From the NCBI RefSeq assembly GCF_002844195.1, contig NZ_PEND01000001.1:434001-498000 (forward strand): 64,000 nt of DNA, in the 5' to 3' direction. The stretch is from Halegenticoccus soli. Lineage in GTDB: Archaea > Halobacteriota > Halobacteria > Halobacteriales > Haloferacaceae. Under the pieces are notes generated by a model. That model was given only the letters and a program-made list of their open reading frames with translations, had not been told where the DNA came from and did not search any database. This document shows positions 25,638 to 34,340 of the stretch, piece after piece (positions within the stretch are counted from its first letter, which is position 1; each line of letters opens with the position of its first letter). Made by a program: the position numbers and the translations under genes.

Positions 25638-26528
25638 TCATCGAGTGGTGATCTCGCACCCGCTTTCGGTGACGATGACGGTGTGTTCGGCCTGGCTGAC
25701 CAGCCGCCCGTCCTCCTCTTTCAGCACGGGGTACCCGCGGAGGACGCTCTGCTGTTTCAGGCGGCGGATCGCCATCTCGGTTCGGGGACCGTCGAGCCAC
25801 CGGGCCGCGAAGGGGAGCGTTCTGTACCGCTCCGACACCGTTTCGATCACCTGTCGCGCCCGGCGGTCCCGGACGGACCGCTCGTCGACGAGTTCGTAGA
25901 TCTCCTCTTTCGCGCCCTCGCTCACCTTCCCCCGGCCGTCGGTCGCGAACGGCTCGACGGCCACCACGTCGCCGACTTCCAGTTCGACCCCCCGGTCCGT
26001 CCCGCGGTTCGGGATGCTCGGCCCGGTGTGGGCGTCGTACCGCTCGACGCCGTGCCCGGAGAGGTTGAGCACGGGCGTGTAGCCGTACCCGCGGATCACG
26101 TCCTCGATCTCGGCGCCGACCTCCCCGGTCTCGACGCCCGGCCCGATGACGTCGAGTGCGGCCGCCAGCGCCTCCTCGGCCGCCTCGACGAGCTCGTCGT
26201 TGCCCGAGAGGTCGACCGTCACGGCGGCGTCGGCGATGTACCCGTCGACGTGCGCGCCGAGGTCGAGACAGACCATCTCCTCGCCGAACTCGGTTTCGTC
26301 GTCGGCCCCGGGAGTGGCGTGCGACGCCTCCTCGTCGACGCTGATGTTCGCGGGGAACGCGCACCCGTCGGCGAGTTCCTCGATGCGCGCTTCCGCGTGC
26401 TGTGCGACCTCCAGGTGGGTCGCGCCGGGCTCGATCAGCGCCGCCGCCTCGTCGATCACCGTTCGGAGGGCGTCGCCGGCCTCCCGGTACTTGTCCACGG
26501 CCTCGTCGTCGAGAGGTCCAGTGCTCAT
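25638..26528 (-). CDS. map: Methionine aminopeptidase, type II
   Basis: 296 residues, cytosolic dimetal protease that removes the initiator methionine. The pita-bread ligands can be placed: Asp in CLDLGAHVDG, Asp in IADAAVTVDL, His in SGHGVERYDAHTGP, Glu in AVEPFATDG and Glu in QAEHTVIVTESG. The insert around residues 190-250 marks the type II (archaeal/eukaryotic) form. The ATG at 26528 opens MSTGPLDDEAVDKYREAG. It ends the block convergent with the zinc-ribbon gene. Confidence 0.96.
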   Translation of the reverse strand: MSTGPLDDEAVDKYREAGDALRTVIDEAAALIEPGATHLEVAQHAEARIEELADGCAFPANISVDEEASHATPGADDETEFGEEMVCLDLGAHVDGYIADAAVTVDLSGNDELVEAAEEALAAALDVIGPGVETGEVGAEIEDVIRGYGYTPVLNLSGHGVERYDAHTGPSIPNRGTDRGVELEVGDVVAVEPFATDGRGKVSEGAKEEIYELVDERSVRDRRARQVIETVSERYRTLPFAARWLDGPRTEMAIRRLKQQSVLRGYPVLKEEDGRLVSQAEHTVIVTESGCEITTR

Positions 26529-26678
26529 GCCGCGGTGCTTCGGCCGTCCGGGGGAAAGAGGTTGCGGGATTCCCGCGGGCGAGACGCCCGAATAACGCCA
26601 GAACCGCCCCCGGACGCGGCGGCTGTCTATATATCACTCGGTAGACCTCTTAGCAACCGTTTACTCCCGCAGAGTCCG

Positions 26679-26685
26679 TTTATAA
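26679..26685 (+). promoter_or_regulatory. TATA box of the phosphatase-ppk operon
   Basis: CGTTTATAAGG lies about 22-25 bases before the ATG at 26704. It is the only clear promoter before both the phosphatase and the polyphosphate kinase genes. Confidence 0.6.
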
Positions 26686-26703
26686 GGAGGGACTCACACC
26701 CAC

Positions 26704-27402
26704 ATGACCGTCCGCTTTACCGAACCCCTGGAAGCACAACACCGCCGCGTCGACCCCGACGACTGGGACGACATCTACGTCGTCGGCGACGTTCACGGGT
26801 GTCTCGCGGAACTGCGCGCGCTCCTCGGGAAGCTGCGCCCCGGCGACGACGATCTCGTCGTGTTCGTCGGCGATCTCGTCCGGAAAGGGCCGAACAGCGG
26901 CGGCGTCGTCGACCTGGTCCGCGGATCGCCCAACATGCTCGCCGTCCGCGGCAACAACGAGGAGAAGGTGCTGCGCGGCGAGAAGACGGTTCCCGGCCTC
27001 GCCGAGGCGGACGTCGAGTGGCTCCGGTCGCTCCCCGTCGCCGTCTCCTGGGACGACGCGCTCGTCGTCCACGGGGGCGTCGACCCGCGGAAGCCGCTCG
27101 CGGAGCACACGGTCGACGACCTGCAGACCACCCGATCGCTCGCGCCGGGAGGCAGCTACGACCGACCCTTCTGGTTCGAGCGGTACGACGGTCCGAAGCG
27201 GGTGTTCTTCGGTCACACGGTGATGGAACGACCGGTCGTGCGCGAGCACGCGGTCGGGCTCGACACCGGCTGCGTCTACGGCGGAGCGCTGACCGCGTAC
27301 GACTGGCGGTGCGGGGAGTTCGTCGGCGTCGAGGCGGACCGGACCGTCCAGTCCCGGAAGGACTCGAAGATCGTCACGCCCCGCCGGACCGCGGCCAACT
27401 GA
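26704..27402 (+). CDS. Calcineurin-like metallophosphoesterase
   Basis: 232 residues. The PPP/ApaH-type dimetal motifs are all present: GDVHG (about residue 28), GDLVRKGP (about 60), RGNNE (about 85), HGG (about 122) and GHT (about 175). Relatives act as protein Ser/Thr phosphatases or as dinucleoside tetraphosphatases. It lies 13 bases upstream of polyphosphate kinase on the same strand with one shared promoter, which suggests a role linked to phosphate or polyphosphate turnover, though the substrate is unknown. Confidence 0.9.
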   Translation: MTVRFTEPLEAQHRRVDPDDWDDIYVVGDVHGCLAELRALLGKLRPGDDDLVVFVGDLVRKGPNSGGVVDLVRGSPNMLAVRGNNEEKVLRGEKTVPGLAEADVEWLRSLPVAVSWDDALVVHGGVDPRKPLAEHTVDDLQTTRSLAPGGSYDRPFWFERYDGPKRVFFGHTVMERPVVREHAVGLDTGCVYGGALTAYDWRCGEFVGVEADRTVQSRKDSKIVTPRRTAAN

Positions 27403-27415
27403 GGGGGAACGAGGC

Positions 27416-29836
27416 GTGACCGCGGACCGGACGGGAGAGGAGCGGGGGGACGAAGAACAGTCGGACAGGGAACCGACAGAAACCTCGGTCGACGGGGCGG
27501 ACGGATCGGAGGAATCGAACGGCGCGCCGGCGCTCGATTACGACGATCGGTCGCGGCCGGACTCGGACCGGGACGGGGCCGACGGGGACGGAGCCGATGC
27601 CGACGGAAACGAGGACGCCGTCGGCGGAGGCGTCGGAGACGGCGTTGACCTCGACGGCGGCGGAGACGAGGAGGCGACGGCCGCCGCGGACGTCGACCTC
27701 GACAGCCCCGAGTACTACCTGAACCGCGAGCTGAGCGAACTCGCCTTCCAGCGCCGCGTGCTCTTCGAGGCCCTCGACGAGCGGAACCCCCTCCTGGAGC
27801 GCGTGAAGTTTCTCGCCATCTTCACGACGAACATGGACGAGTTCTTCATGAAGCGCGTCGGGGGGCTGAAACAGCAGATGGACGCGGGCGTCACGGAGCG
27901 GACCGCCGACGGGCGGACGCCGCACGAGCAGTGGCGGGAGATCCTCGCGACGGCCCGGGAGCTGTTCGAGGAGCAGAACCGGTGTTACCACGAGGAGATC
28001 CGTCCGGCCCTCGCCGAGGCGGGGATCGAGATCGCCGACCACGACGACCTCGACGGCGACGACAGGGCGCGCCTGCGCGAGTACTTCGAGAGCTCGGTCC
28101 TGCCGACGCTGACGCCGCTCACGTTCGATCCCGCCCACCCCTTTCCGTTCATCTCGAACCTCAGCCTCTCGCTCGCGGTGCTGACGCGCGAGGGCGACGA
28201 CGACCCGAAGTTCTCCCGCGTGAAGATCCCGAAGAACCGGCCGCGGGTCGTTCGGGTCGGCGAGGGCGAGCCGACGTTCGTGCCGATCGAACAGATCGTG
28301 GAGGCGAACCTCGACCTCCTGTTTCCGAACGTCGAGATCGTCGACGCCTTCCTGTTCCGCGTGACGCGCAACGCCGAGGTCAGGCGGAACGAGGAGGTCG
28401 CCGAGGGGCTCATCGAGATGATCGAGGACGTGCTCCGCCAGCGGCGGTTCGCGACGGTCGTCCGCCTCGAAGTCGCCGCGGACATGCCGCCGGAGGTCCG
28501 ACGGCTACTCATCGACCAGCTCGGCGTCGACGAGCGGGAGGTGTTCGACCTGCGCGAGCCGATCGACTTTCGCGACTTCATGGACCTGACGGACCTCGAC
28601 CGGCCGGAGCTGAAACTCGACCCGTGGACGCCGAAGGTCCACCCCCGATTCGCGGGCCTCGACGCGGACCGTCCCGACGAACTGTTCGACGAGATCCGGC
28701 GGGACGACGTCCTCGTCCACCACCCGTACCACTCCTTTGCGAACACCGTCCAGACGTTCCTCGACGCCGCGGCGAGCGACCCCGACGTGCTCGCGATCAA
28801 GGCCGCCATCTACCGGACGGCGAGCGACTCGCAGGTCATAGAGAGCCTCATCGAGGCCGTCAAGAACGGCAAGCAGGTGGCGGTGATGGTCGAACTGAAG
28901 GCGCGGTTCGACGAGGAGAACAACCTGCGGTGGGTAAAGCGCCTCGAAGAGGAGGGGATCCACGTCGCCTACGGCACCATCGGGCTCAAGACCCACAGCA
29001 AGACCGCGCTGGTCGTCCGCGAGGAGGACGACGGCGTGCAGATCTACTCTCACGTGGCGACGGGTAACTACCACTCCGAGACGGCGAAGACGTACGTCGA
29101 CCTCGGCCTCCTGACCGCCGACCGCGACGTCGGGCAGGACCTCGTGAAGCTGTTCAACTTCTTCACCGGCCACGCGCTGCACGAGCGGTACCGAAAGCTC
29201 CTGGTCGCGCCGGAGAACATGCGCGAGGCGTTCTCCCGGCTCATCCGGCGTGAGGCGGAACACGCCCGCGACGGGCGCGACGCCCGGATCGTCGCGAAGA
29301 TGAACGCGCTGGAGGACCCCGAGATGGTGAAGGAGCTCTACAGGGCGTCGATGGCCGGGGTCGACGTCGACCTCGTCGTCCGGGGGATCTGCCGGCTCAG
29401 ACCTGGCGTCGAGGGGGTGAGCGACACCGTCTCCGTCCACAGCGTCGTGGGTCGGTTCCTCGAACACTCGCGGATCTTCTACTTCCGCAACGACGGCGAC
29501 CCGGAGTACTACGTCGGCTCGGCCGACTGGATGACGCGCAACCTCGACCGCCGCGTCGAAGCCGTCGCCCCGGTCGAGGACGAGGCGCTCCGCGAGGAAC
29601 TGCGGGCGATCCTCGAGGTCACGCTCTCGGACAACCGCAAGCGCTGGGTGATGAACGCCGACGGCAGCTACGACCAGGTCCGTCCCGCGGAGGGTGAGCC
29701 CGTCGTCAACACCCACGAGCGGCTGATGCGGCGGGCGGCTGAGTCCGCGCCGGACGAGGAGCCCCGACCGGTACCGTCCAGGGGGCGGCGCGAACCGTCG
29801 ATCGACCTCGACGACGTGTTCACAGACCAGCGGTGA
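27416..29836 (+). CDS. ppk1: Polyphosphate kinase 1
   Basis: 806 residues. It polymerises the gamma-phosphate of ATP into polyphosphate and can act in reverse. The core begins at SPEYYLNRELSELAFQ (about residue 97) and keeps the N, head and two C-terminal domains: NMDEFFMKRVGG, HPYHSFANTVQTFL, IYRTASDSQVIESL and the autophosphorylated His in LKTHSKTAL. The first 96 residues are acidic and repetitive (D, G, A, E) and lie before the normal start of the family. GTG at 27416 is the only start I can place, 13 bases after the phosphatase stop; a shorter translation cannot be excluded. Confidence 0.95.
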   Translation: MTADRTGEERGDEEQSDREPTETSVDGADGSEESNGAPALDYDDRSRPDSDRDGADGDGADADGNEDAVGGGVGDGVDLDGGGDEEATAAADVDLDSPEYYLNRELSELAFQRRVLFEALDERNPLLERVKFLAIFTTNMDEFFMKRVGGLKQQMDAGVTERTADGRTPHEQWREILATARELFEEQNRCYHEEIRPALAEAGIEIADHDDLDGDDRARLREYFESSVLPTLTPLTFDPAHPFPFISNLSLSLAVLTREGDDDPKFSRVKIPKNRPRVVRVGEGEPTFVPIEQIVEANLDLLFPNVEIVDAFLFRVTRNAEVRRNEEVAEGLIEMIEDVLRQRRFATVVRLEVAADMPPEVRRLLIDQLGVDEREVFDLREPIDFRDFMDLTDLDRPELKLDPWTPKVHPRFAGLDADRPDELFDEIRRDDVLVHHPYHSFANTVQTFLDAAASDPDVLAIKAAIYRTASDSQVIESLIEAVKNGKQVAVMVELKARFDEENNLRWVKRLEEEGIHVAYGTIGLKTHSKTALVVREEDDGVQIYSHVATGNYHSETAKTYVDLGLLTADRDVGQDLVKLFNFFTGHALHERYRKLLVAPENMREAFSRLIRREAEHARDGRDARIVAKMNALEDPEMVKELYRASMAGVDVDLVVRGICRLRPGVEGVSDTVSVHSVVGRFLEHSRIFYFRNDGDPEYYVGSADWMTRNLDRRVEAVAPVEDEALREELRAILEVTLSDNRKRWVMNADGSYDQVRPAEGEPVVNTHERLMRRAAESAPDEEPRPVPSRGRREPSIDLDDVFTDQR

Positions 29837-29872
29837 GCCGGTCCCTCGGTTCCCGAAGGGAGGCCGCCGGAG

Positions 29873-30772
29873 TCAGGACCGCGCGACGCTCGTCTGCATC
29901 CCGTCGCTGTTGTACGCGCTCCCCGCTCCGTCGCGGTCGAGCACGATGACCCCCGCCTCGGACCCCGTGAGCTCGCCGAACTCCTCGATCGCGAGTTCGG
30001 CGGCCCGCTGGGCGTCGAGCCCTCGCTCCAGGTGCGAGACGGCCCGCCGCGAGAGAGTGACGCGGGCGATGTCCTCGCCGCTCCCGGTCGCGCTCGCGCC
30101 GCCGGCCGGGGCGCAGTAAAAGCCCGATCCGACCTGCGGCACGTCGCCGACGCGGCCGGCGAGCGCGAACCAGCGGCCGCCCGTCGAGGTCGCCGCGGCG
30201 AACGCCTCGCCGTCGGTCGCCACCGCCCCGACCGTGTCGTGATCCGTCGGGTCGCGGGCCGCCGACTCCCCCTCGGCGCTGTCGTGGCGGCCCCACCGTT
30301 CGCGCAACCACGCGAGGTGGGCCTTCGGACCCAGTTCCCTCCCCGGCGGATCCGCCTCGGCCCACCGCTCGCGGCTGCGCTCCGTCAGCAGATCGACGCC
30401 GGTCTCGACGCCGAAGTCCTCGGCGAGGGCGGCGGCGCGCTCGCCCGCGACGAACACGTGCGGCGTCTCCTCCATCACGACCCGCGCGGCGGAGACGGCG
30501 TGTTCGACGCCCGGGACGCTCGCAACCGCGCCGACCGCGCGGGCGTCGGTCATGACGCCCGCGTCGGTCCGGACGACGCCGTCCGACTGGACCGCGCCGC
30601 CGACGCCGGCGTTGAACCGCCCGTTCGATTCGAGCACCTTCACGGCCGACTCGACGGCGTCGAGGGGCGTCGATCGCGCCGCGCCCGTTTCGGCCGCCTC
30701 GTCGAGCACCCGCTGCCGGGGTTCGGGGTCGTCCGGGACGCCGCCCGCGCCGCCGTGGACGATGACGTGCAT
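29873..30772 (-). CDS. Isoaspartyl peptidase / L-asparaginase (Ntn hydrolase)
   Basis: 299 residues, made as a precursor that cuts itself before the nucleophile Thr. The opening MHVIVHGGAGG, the GVGGAVQSDGVVRTDAG motif, the self-cleavage site DHDTVGAVA (nucleophile Thr near residue 185) and the substrate loop STGG with GSGFYC are all there. It hydrolyses isoaspartyl dipeptides and asparagine and so clears damaged protein fragments. I prefer the ATG at 30772 to the one at 30799. It runs convergent with ppk1 and divergent from icd. Confidence 0.93.
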   Translation of the reverse strand: MHVIVHGGAGGVPDDPEPRQRVLDEAAETGAARSTPLDAVESAVKVLESNGRFNAGVGGAVQSDGVVRTDAGVMTDARAVGAVASVPGVEHAVSAARVVMEETPHVFVAGERAAALAEDFGVETGVDLLTERSRERWAEADPPGRELGPKAHLAWLRERWGRHDSAEGESAARDPTDHDTVGAVATDGEAFAAATSTGGRWFALAGRVGDVPQVGSGFYCAPAGGASATGSGEDIARVTLSRRAVSHLERGLDAQRAAELAIEEFGELTGSEAGVIVLDRDGAGSAYNSDGMQTSVARS

Positions 30773-30922
30773 GCCTCCGCCGTCGGGCGTGCGGGGCATG
30801 GGCGTGTCGGTTCTCGGCGTCCGCGCCGCTCGTCGCCGCGGCGTGCCGTCTCGTCCCGTGCGCCGTGCTGTCTCGCGCGTTCCCGCGGCGATATTTGCTC
30901 TTCGAACCGAAGAACGGCAGGC

Positions 30923-30929
30923 CTTTTAC
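30923..30929 (+). promoter_or_regulatory. TATA-like box of icd
   Basis: GCCTTTTACG lies about 30 bases before the ATG at 30956 and supports that start against a much longer open frame beginning at 30032. Confidence 0.5.
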
Positions 30930-30955
30930 GCTGGTCGGGAAACACCCGATCGTTC

Positions 30956-32218
30956 ATGAGCTACGACAAGGTCGAGGTCCCCGAGGAGGGGGAGAAGATC
31001 ACGCTCGCCGACGAGGAGACCGGGAAGCTCGACGTCCCGGAGAACCCGATCGTACCGATCATCCACGGCGACGGGATCGGGACGGACGTCGGCCCGGCGG
31101 CCCAGAAGGTGCTCGACGCGGCGGCGGAGGCGACGGGACGATCCGTCTCCTGGATGCGCGTCTACGCCGGCGCGAGCGCCCGAGAGAAGTACGACGAGAA
31201 CCTCCCGGACGACACCGTCGACGCCATCCGCGAGTTCCGCGTCGCGATCAAGGGCCCGCTCACGACGCCGGTCGGCGCCGGCTTCCGCTCGCTCAACGTC
31301 GCGCTCCGCCAGAAGCTCGACCTCTACGCGAACGTCCGCCCCACCTACCACATCGAGGGCGTCCCCTCGCCGGTCAAACGCCCCGAGAAGATGGACATGG
31401 TCACCTTCCGCGAGAACACGGAGGACGTGTACGCCGGCATCGAGTGGGAGGCCGGCACCGACGAGGTCGAGGAGGTCGAGGCGTTCCTCACGGACGAGAT
31501 GGGCGTCGGCGACAAGCTGCACGACGGCCCCATTGGGATCGGCGTCAAGCCCATCACGGAGTTCGGCACGAAGCGGCTGGTCCGCCAGGCGATCGAGTAC
31601 GCCCTGGAGAACGACCGCGATTCGGTGACGCTCGTCCACAAGGGCAACATCATGAAGTTCACCGAGGGCGCGTTCCGCGACTGGGGCTACGAACTCGCCG
31701 CGGAGGAGTACGGCGACGTCACCATCACCGAAGACGAGCTGTGGGACGAGTACGACGGCGAGAAGCCCGCGGACAAGCTGGTCGTCAAGGACCGCATCGC
31801 GGACAACATGCTCCAGCAGCTGTTGACGCGAACCGACCAGTACGACGTGATCGCCACGATGAACCTCAACGGCGACTACATGTCCGACGCCGCCGGCGCG
31901 CAGATCGGCGGGCTCGGCATCGCCCCCGGCGCGAACTTCGGCGACGGCCGCTGTCTCGCCGAACCCGTCCACGGCTCCGCGCCCAAGTACGCCGGCGAGG
32001 ACAAGGTGAACCCGACGGCGATGATCCTCTCGGGCCGCCTCCTGTTCGAGTACATGGGCTGGAAGGACGCCGGCCAGCTCATCCGCGACGCCGTCGAGGA
32101 GACGATCGCCTCCAAGGAGGTCACCTACGACCTCCACCGCCAGATCGAGGGCGGCGAGAAGCTCGCCACCAGCGAGTTCGCTGACAAGATCGTCGAGAAC
32201 ATCGAGAAGCTGGCGTAG
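30956..32218 (+). CDS. icd: Isocitrate dehydrogenase
   Basis: 420 residues, cytosolic homodimer of the TCA cycle that converts isocitrate to 2-oxoglutarate and CO2 with NADP(+). Motifs: PIIHGDGIGTDVGPA at the N-terminus, the substrate site RSLNVALRQKLDLYANVRP (about residue 105), FRENTEDVYAGIEW, KGNIMKFTEGAF, MNLNGDYMSD (metal Asp) and HGSAPKYAGEDKVNPTA at the cofactor site. The ATG at 30956 opens MSYDKVEVPEEGEKI with a promoter at -30. Cofactor choice for NADP is from the family, not a tested residue. Confidence 0.96.
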   Translation: MSYDKVEVPEEGEKITLADEETGKLDVPENPIVPIIHGDGIGTDVGPAAQKVLDAAAEATGRSVSWMRVYAGASAREKYDENLPDDTVDAIREFRVAIKGPLTTPVGAGFRSLNVALRQKLDLYANVRPTYHIEGVPSPVKRPEKMDMVTFRENTEDVYAGIEWEAGTDEVEEVEAFLTDEMGVGDKLHDGPIGIGVKPITEFGTKRLVRQAIEYALENDRDSVTLVHKGNIMKFTEGAFRDWGYELAAEEYGDVTITEDELWDEYDGEKPADKLVVKDRIADNMLQQLLTRTDQYDVIATMNLNGDYMSDAAGAQIGGLGIAPGANFGDGRCLAEPVHGSAPKYAGEDKVNPTAMILSGRLLFEYMGWKDAGQLIRDAVEETIASKEVTYDLHRQIEGGEKLATSEFADKIVENIEKLA

Positions 32219-32291
32219 ACGGACCTCGACCGTTCGGCCGACGAACCTGTTTTCCGAAATACCTTTCGTTCGTCCCGAGAGATTCCGGTCT

Positions 32292-32597
32292 ATGGTCCCC
32301 CTATCCGGCCGTCAGTTGATCAGATCGTTGCGACCCGTCGGGGCACTCGTGCTCGCGTGGGCCGCCGTCGTCCTGTTCAGCGAGTTCGGCGTCAAGAACG
32401 TCGGTTACAGCGAGCCCGGCAGCCTCATCTGGTGGCTCGGGACGCTCATCACGGCCGGCGCGACCGTCGTCGCGGCGGCGGGCGTTCTCCTCTACGTCCT
32501 CGCGCAGGGGATCCGACTCGGCCTCGGTGTCGATCCCGTCGGCGACTCGAACGGCGGCGGAGGCGGCGGAGGGTGCCCGGCCGCCCGCAACGAATGA
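32292..32597 (+). CDS. Small two-helix membrane protein
   Basis: 101 residues with two membrane helices (about residues 14-31 and 47-75) joined by an extracellular-like loop (KNVGYSEPGSLIWW), and a C-terminal tail rich in Gly ending GGGGGGCPAARNE. I do not recognise the family. The ATG at 32292 is the natural start. It sits between icd and the SUI1 factor with independent spacing of more than 70 bases on each side. Confidence 0.6.
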   Translation: MVPLSGRQLIRSLRPVGALVLAWAAVVLFSEFGVKNVGYSEPGSLIWWLGTLITAGATVVAAAGVLLYVLAQGIRLGLGVDPVGDSNGGGGGGGCPAARNE

Positions 32598-32694
32598 GGC
32601 GCGGCTGTCCGTCCACGGCCAGGGGCGCGAGCGCGACGGTCCGCGGCGGCGCGCCCGCATCACATTCTTTGCCGTCCGTCCCCTACGGTACGTC

Positions 32695-32985
32695 GTGACA
32701 AACGGCGATCCGTTCGACGACTTCGACGACTTCGACCCCATGGCCGACCTCGACCGCGCCGAACAGCGCCTCTCGGTGCGCGTCGAGCGCCGCCGGTACG
32801 GGAAGCCCGTGACCATCGTCGAGGGATTCGAGACCAGCGTCATCGACATCGACGAGGTGGCCTCCGAGCTGAAGCGGAAGCTCGCGACCGGCGGCACGGT
32901 CGAGGGGGACGCCGTCGAACTCCAGGGCGACCACCGCAACCGGGTTCCGGGCGTGCTCGAAGACATGGGCTTCCGGGTGGAGTGA
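32695..32985 (+). CDS. SUI1/eIF1-family translation factor
   Basis: 96 residues. The SUI1 fold is recognisable by RLSVRVERRRYGKPVTIVEGF, the ELKRKLATGGTVEG block and the C-terminal GDHRNRVPGVLEDMGF. It belongs with archaeal eIF1/YciH, which bind the small ribosomal subunit and monitor start codon choice. An acidic N-terminus (DPFDDFDDFDP) precedes the domain. The start is GTG at 32695 with T-rich ACATTCTTTG about 30 bases upstream; an internal ATG at codon 16 would still leave the domain intact. Confidence 0.9.
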   Translation: MTNGDPFDDFDDFDPMADLDRAEQRLSVRVERRRYGKPVTIVEGFETSVIDIDEVASELKRKLATGGTVEGDAVELQGDHRNRVPGVLEDMGFRVE

Positions 32986-33048
32986 CCGCCCCGGCACCCC
33001 TGCCGCTCGGTCGGCCGCGGACCCGCGCGCCGGGCGACGGGGGATCCG

Positions 33049-33315
33049 TCAGTCCGGTCTGACCCGCGCCAGCGGGTCCCCCCGGCGGAACGTCCCGTTC
33101 TCGGGGACGAGCCGTTCGACGAGTTCGCCCGGGGCGGGCGCGGGCACGTCGACGCTCACCTTCTCGATCTGGATCTCGCAGACGGTCTGCCCGTCGGCGA
33201 CCCGCGCGCCCTCGCGGACGAACCAGTTCGCCACGACGCCCTCGTCGACGTCCGCCGCGTCGTCGGGCCAGACGGCCGCCGAGTCGACCGCGACGAGGCC
33301 GGGCTCCTCGCTCAT
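33049..33315 (-). CDS. Free-standing lipoyl/biotinyl-like domain protein
   Basis: 88 residues, one lipoyl-type beta-barrel and nothing else. The modifiable lysine is in CEIQIEKVSVDVPAPAPGEL (about residue 50), followed by the usual ENGTFRRGDPLARV. It is translationally coupled to the E1-beta gene (stop and start share ATGA at 33312-33315), so it probably carries the acyl group for the E1 pair. The E2 acyltransferase core and peripheral-subunit-binding domain are absent here. Confidence 0.85.
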   Translation of the reverse strand: MSEEPGLVAVDSAAVWPDDAADVDEGVVANWFVREGARVADGQTVCEIQIEKVSVDVPAPAPGELVERLVPENGTFRRGDPLARVRPD

Positions 33316-34340
33316 CCCTGCGTCCGGCGGACCGCCGCGGCGATGTCCTCCGTCGCGGGATTGACCTCCTCCTCCAGCGGCCGCGCGTAGGGGATCGGCA
33401 CGTCCGGGATCGCGAGCCGCTCGACCGCCTCCAGATCGGATAGCGCCCCCTCGGCGGCGCGGGCGACGATCTCCCCGGTCACGCCGAACGACCGGTAGTC
33501 CTCGTCGACGACGACGAGCCGACCGGTCTTGCGGACCGACTCGACCACCGTCTCCGTGTCGAGCGGAACCAGGGTTCGGAGGTCGATCACCTCCGCCTCG
33601 ACGCCGTCGTCGGCGAGTTCCGCCGCGGCCTCCAGCGCGCGGTGGACGTGCAGGCCGAGCGTGACGACGGTCGCGTCGTCGCCCTCGCGCTTCACGTCGG
33701 CCTCGCCGAAGGGGATCTCGTACGCCTCCTCCGGAACGGGCGTCTTCGGTCCGGGCGGGGCGGGCATCCACCCGAGCCCCATCAGTCGCTTGTGGAACAT
33801 GTACACGACGGGGTCGTCGTCGCGGATCGCGCTGTGCATGAGCCCCTTGGCGTCGTAGGCGGTGCTCGGAACGACGACCTTCATCCCGGGGAGGTGCGCG
33901 AACGTGCCGTACAGCGTCTGCGAGTGCTGGCCGGCGTCGCTGTAGGTGCCGCCGACGGCGGTCGTGAGCACCATCGGGACGTTCACCGCCCCGCCGCTCA
34001 TGTACGCGTTCTTCGCCATCTGGTTGTAGATCTGATCCATGCAGACGCCGAAGAAGTCGACGAACATCAGCTCCGCAATCGGCCGCATCCCCGCCTGCGC
34101 GGAGCCGACGGCCGCCCCGATGAACGCCGTCTCGCTGATCGGCACGTCCATCACCCGATCGCGGCCGAACTCATCCAGCAGGCCCTGCGTGCTGTCGAAG
34201 ATGCCGCCGTAGTCGGCGACGTCCTCGCCCATCACGAACACCTCGTCGTTCTCGCGCATCTCGGTCGCGACGGCCTCGACCATCGCCCGGCTCATCGTCA
34301 GGTCCCGCTCCGCGACGGGTTCGGGCTCCGTCGTCGCCAT
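33312..34340 (-). CDS. 2-oxoacid (acetoin/pyruvate-type) dehydrogenase E1, beta subunit
   Basis: 342 residues. It forms the alpha2-beta2 TPP-dependent E1 that decarboxylates a 2-oxoacid or cleaves acetoin. Conserved parts are GEDVADYGGIFDSTQGL, MDVPISETAFIGAAVG, the His of YSDAGQHSQTLYGTFAH and DLRTLVPLDTETVVESV. ATG at 34340 shares its A with the stop of the alpha gene (TGATG), which favours it over GTG at 34343. The order E1-alpha, E1-beta, lipoyl domain is a single transcription unit. Confidence 0.93.
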   Translation of the reverse strand: MATTEPEPVAERDLTMSRAMVEAVATEMRENDEVFVMGEDVADYGGIFDSTQGLLDEFGRDRVMDVPISETAFIGAAVGSAQAGMRPIAELMFVDFFGVCMDQIYNQMAKNAYMSGGAVNVPMVLTTAVGGTYSDAGQHSQTLYGTFAHLPGMKVVVPSTAYDAKGLMHSAIRDDDPVVYMFHKRLMGLGWMPAPPGPKTPVPEEAYEIPFGEADVKREGDDATVVTLGLHVHRALEAAAELADDGVEAEVIDLRTLVPLDTETVVESVRKTGRLVVVDEDYRSFGVTGEIVARAAEGALSDLEAVERLAIPDVPIPYARPLEEEVNPATEDIAAAVRRTQG

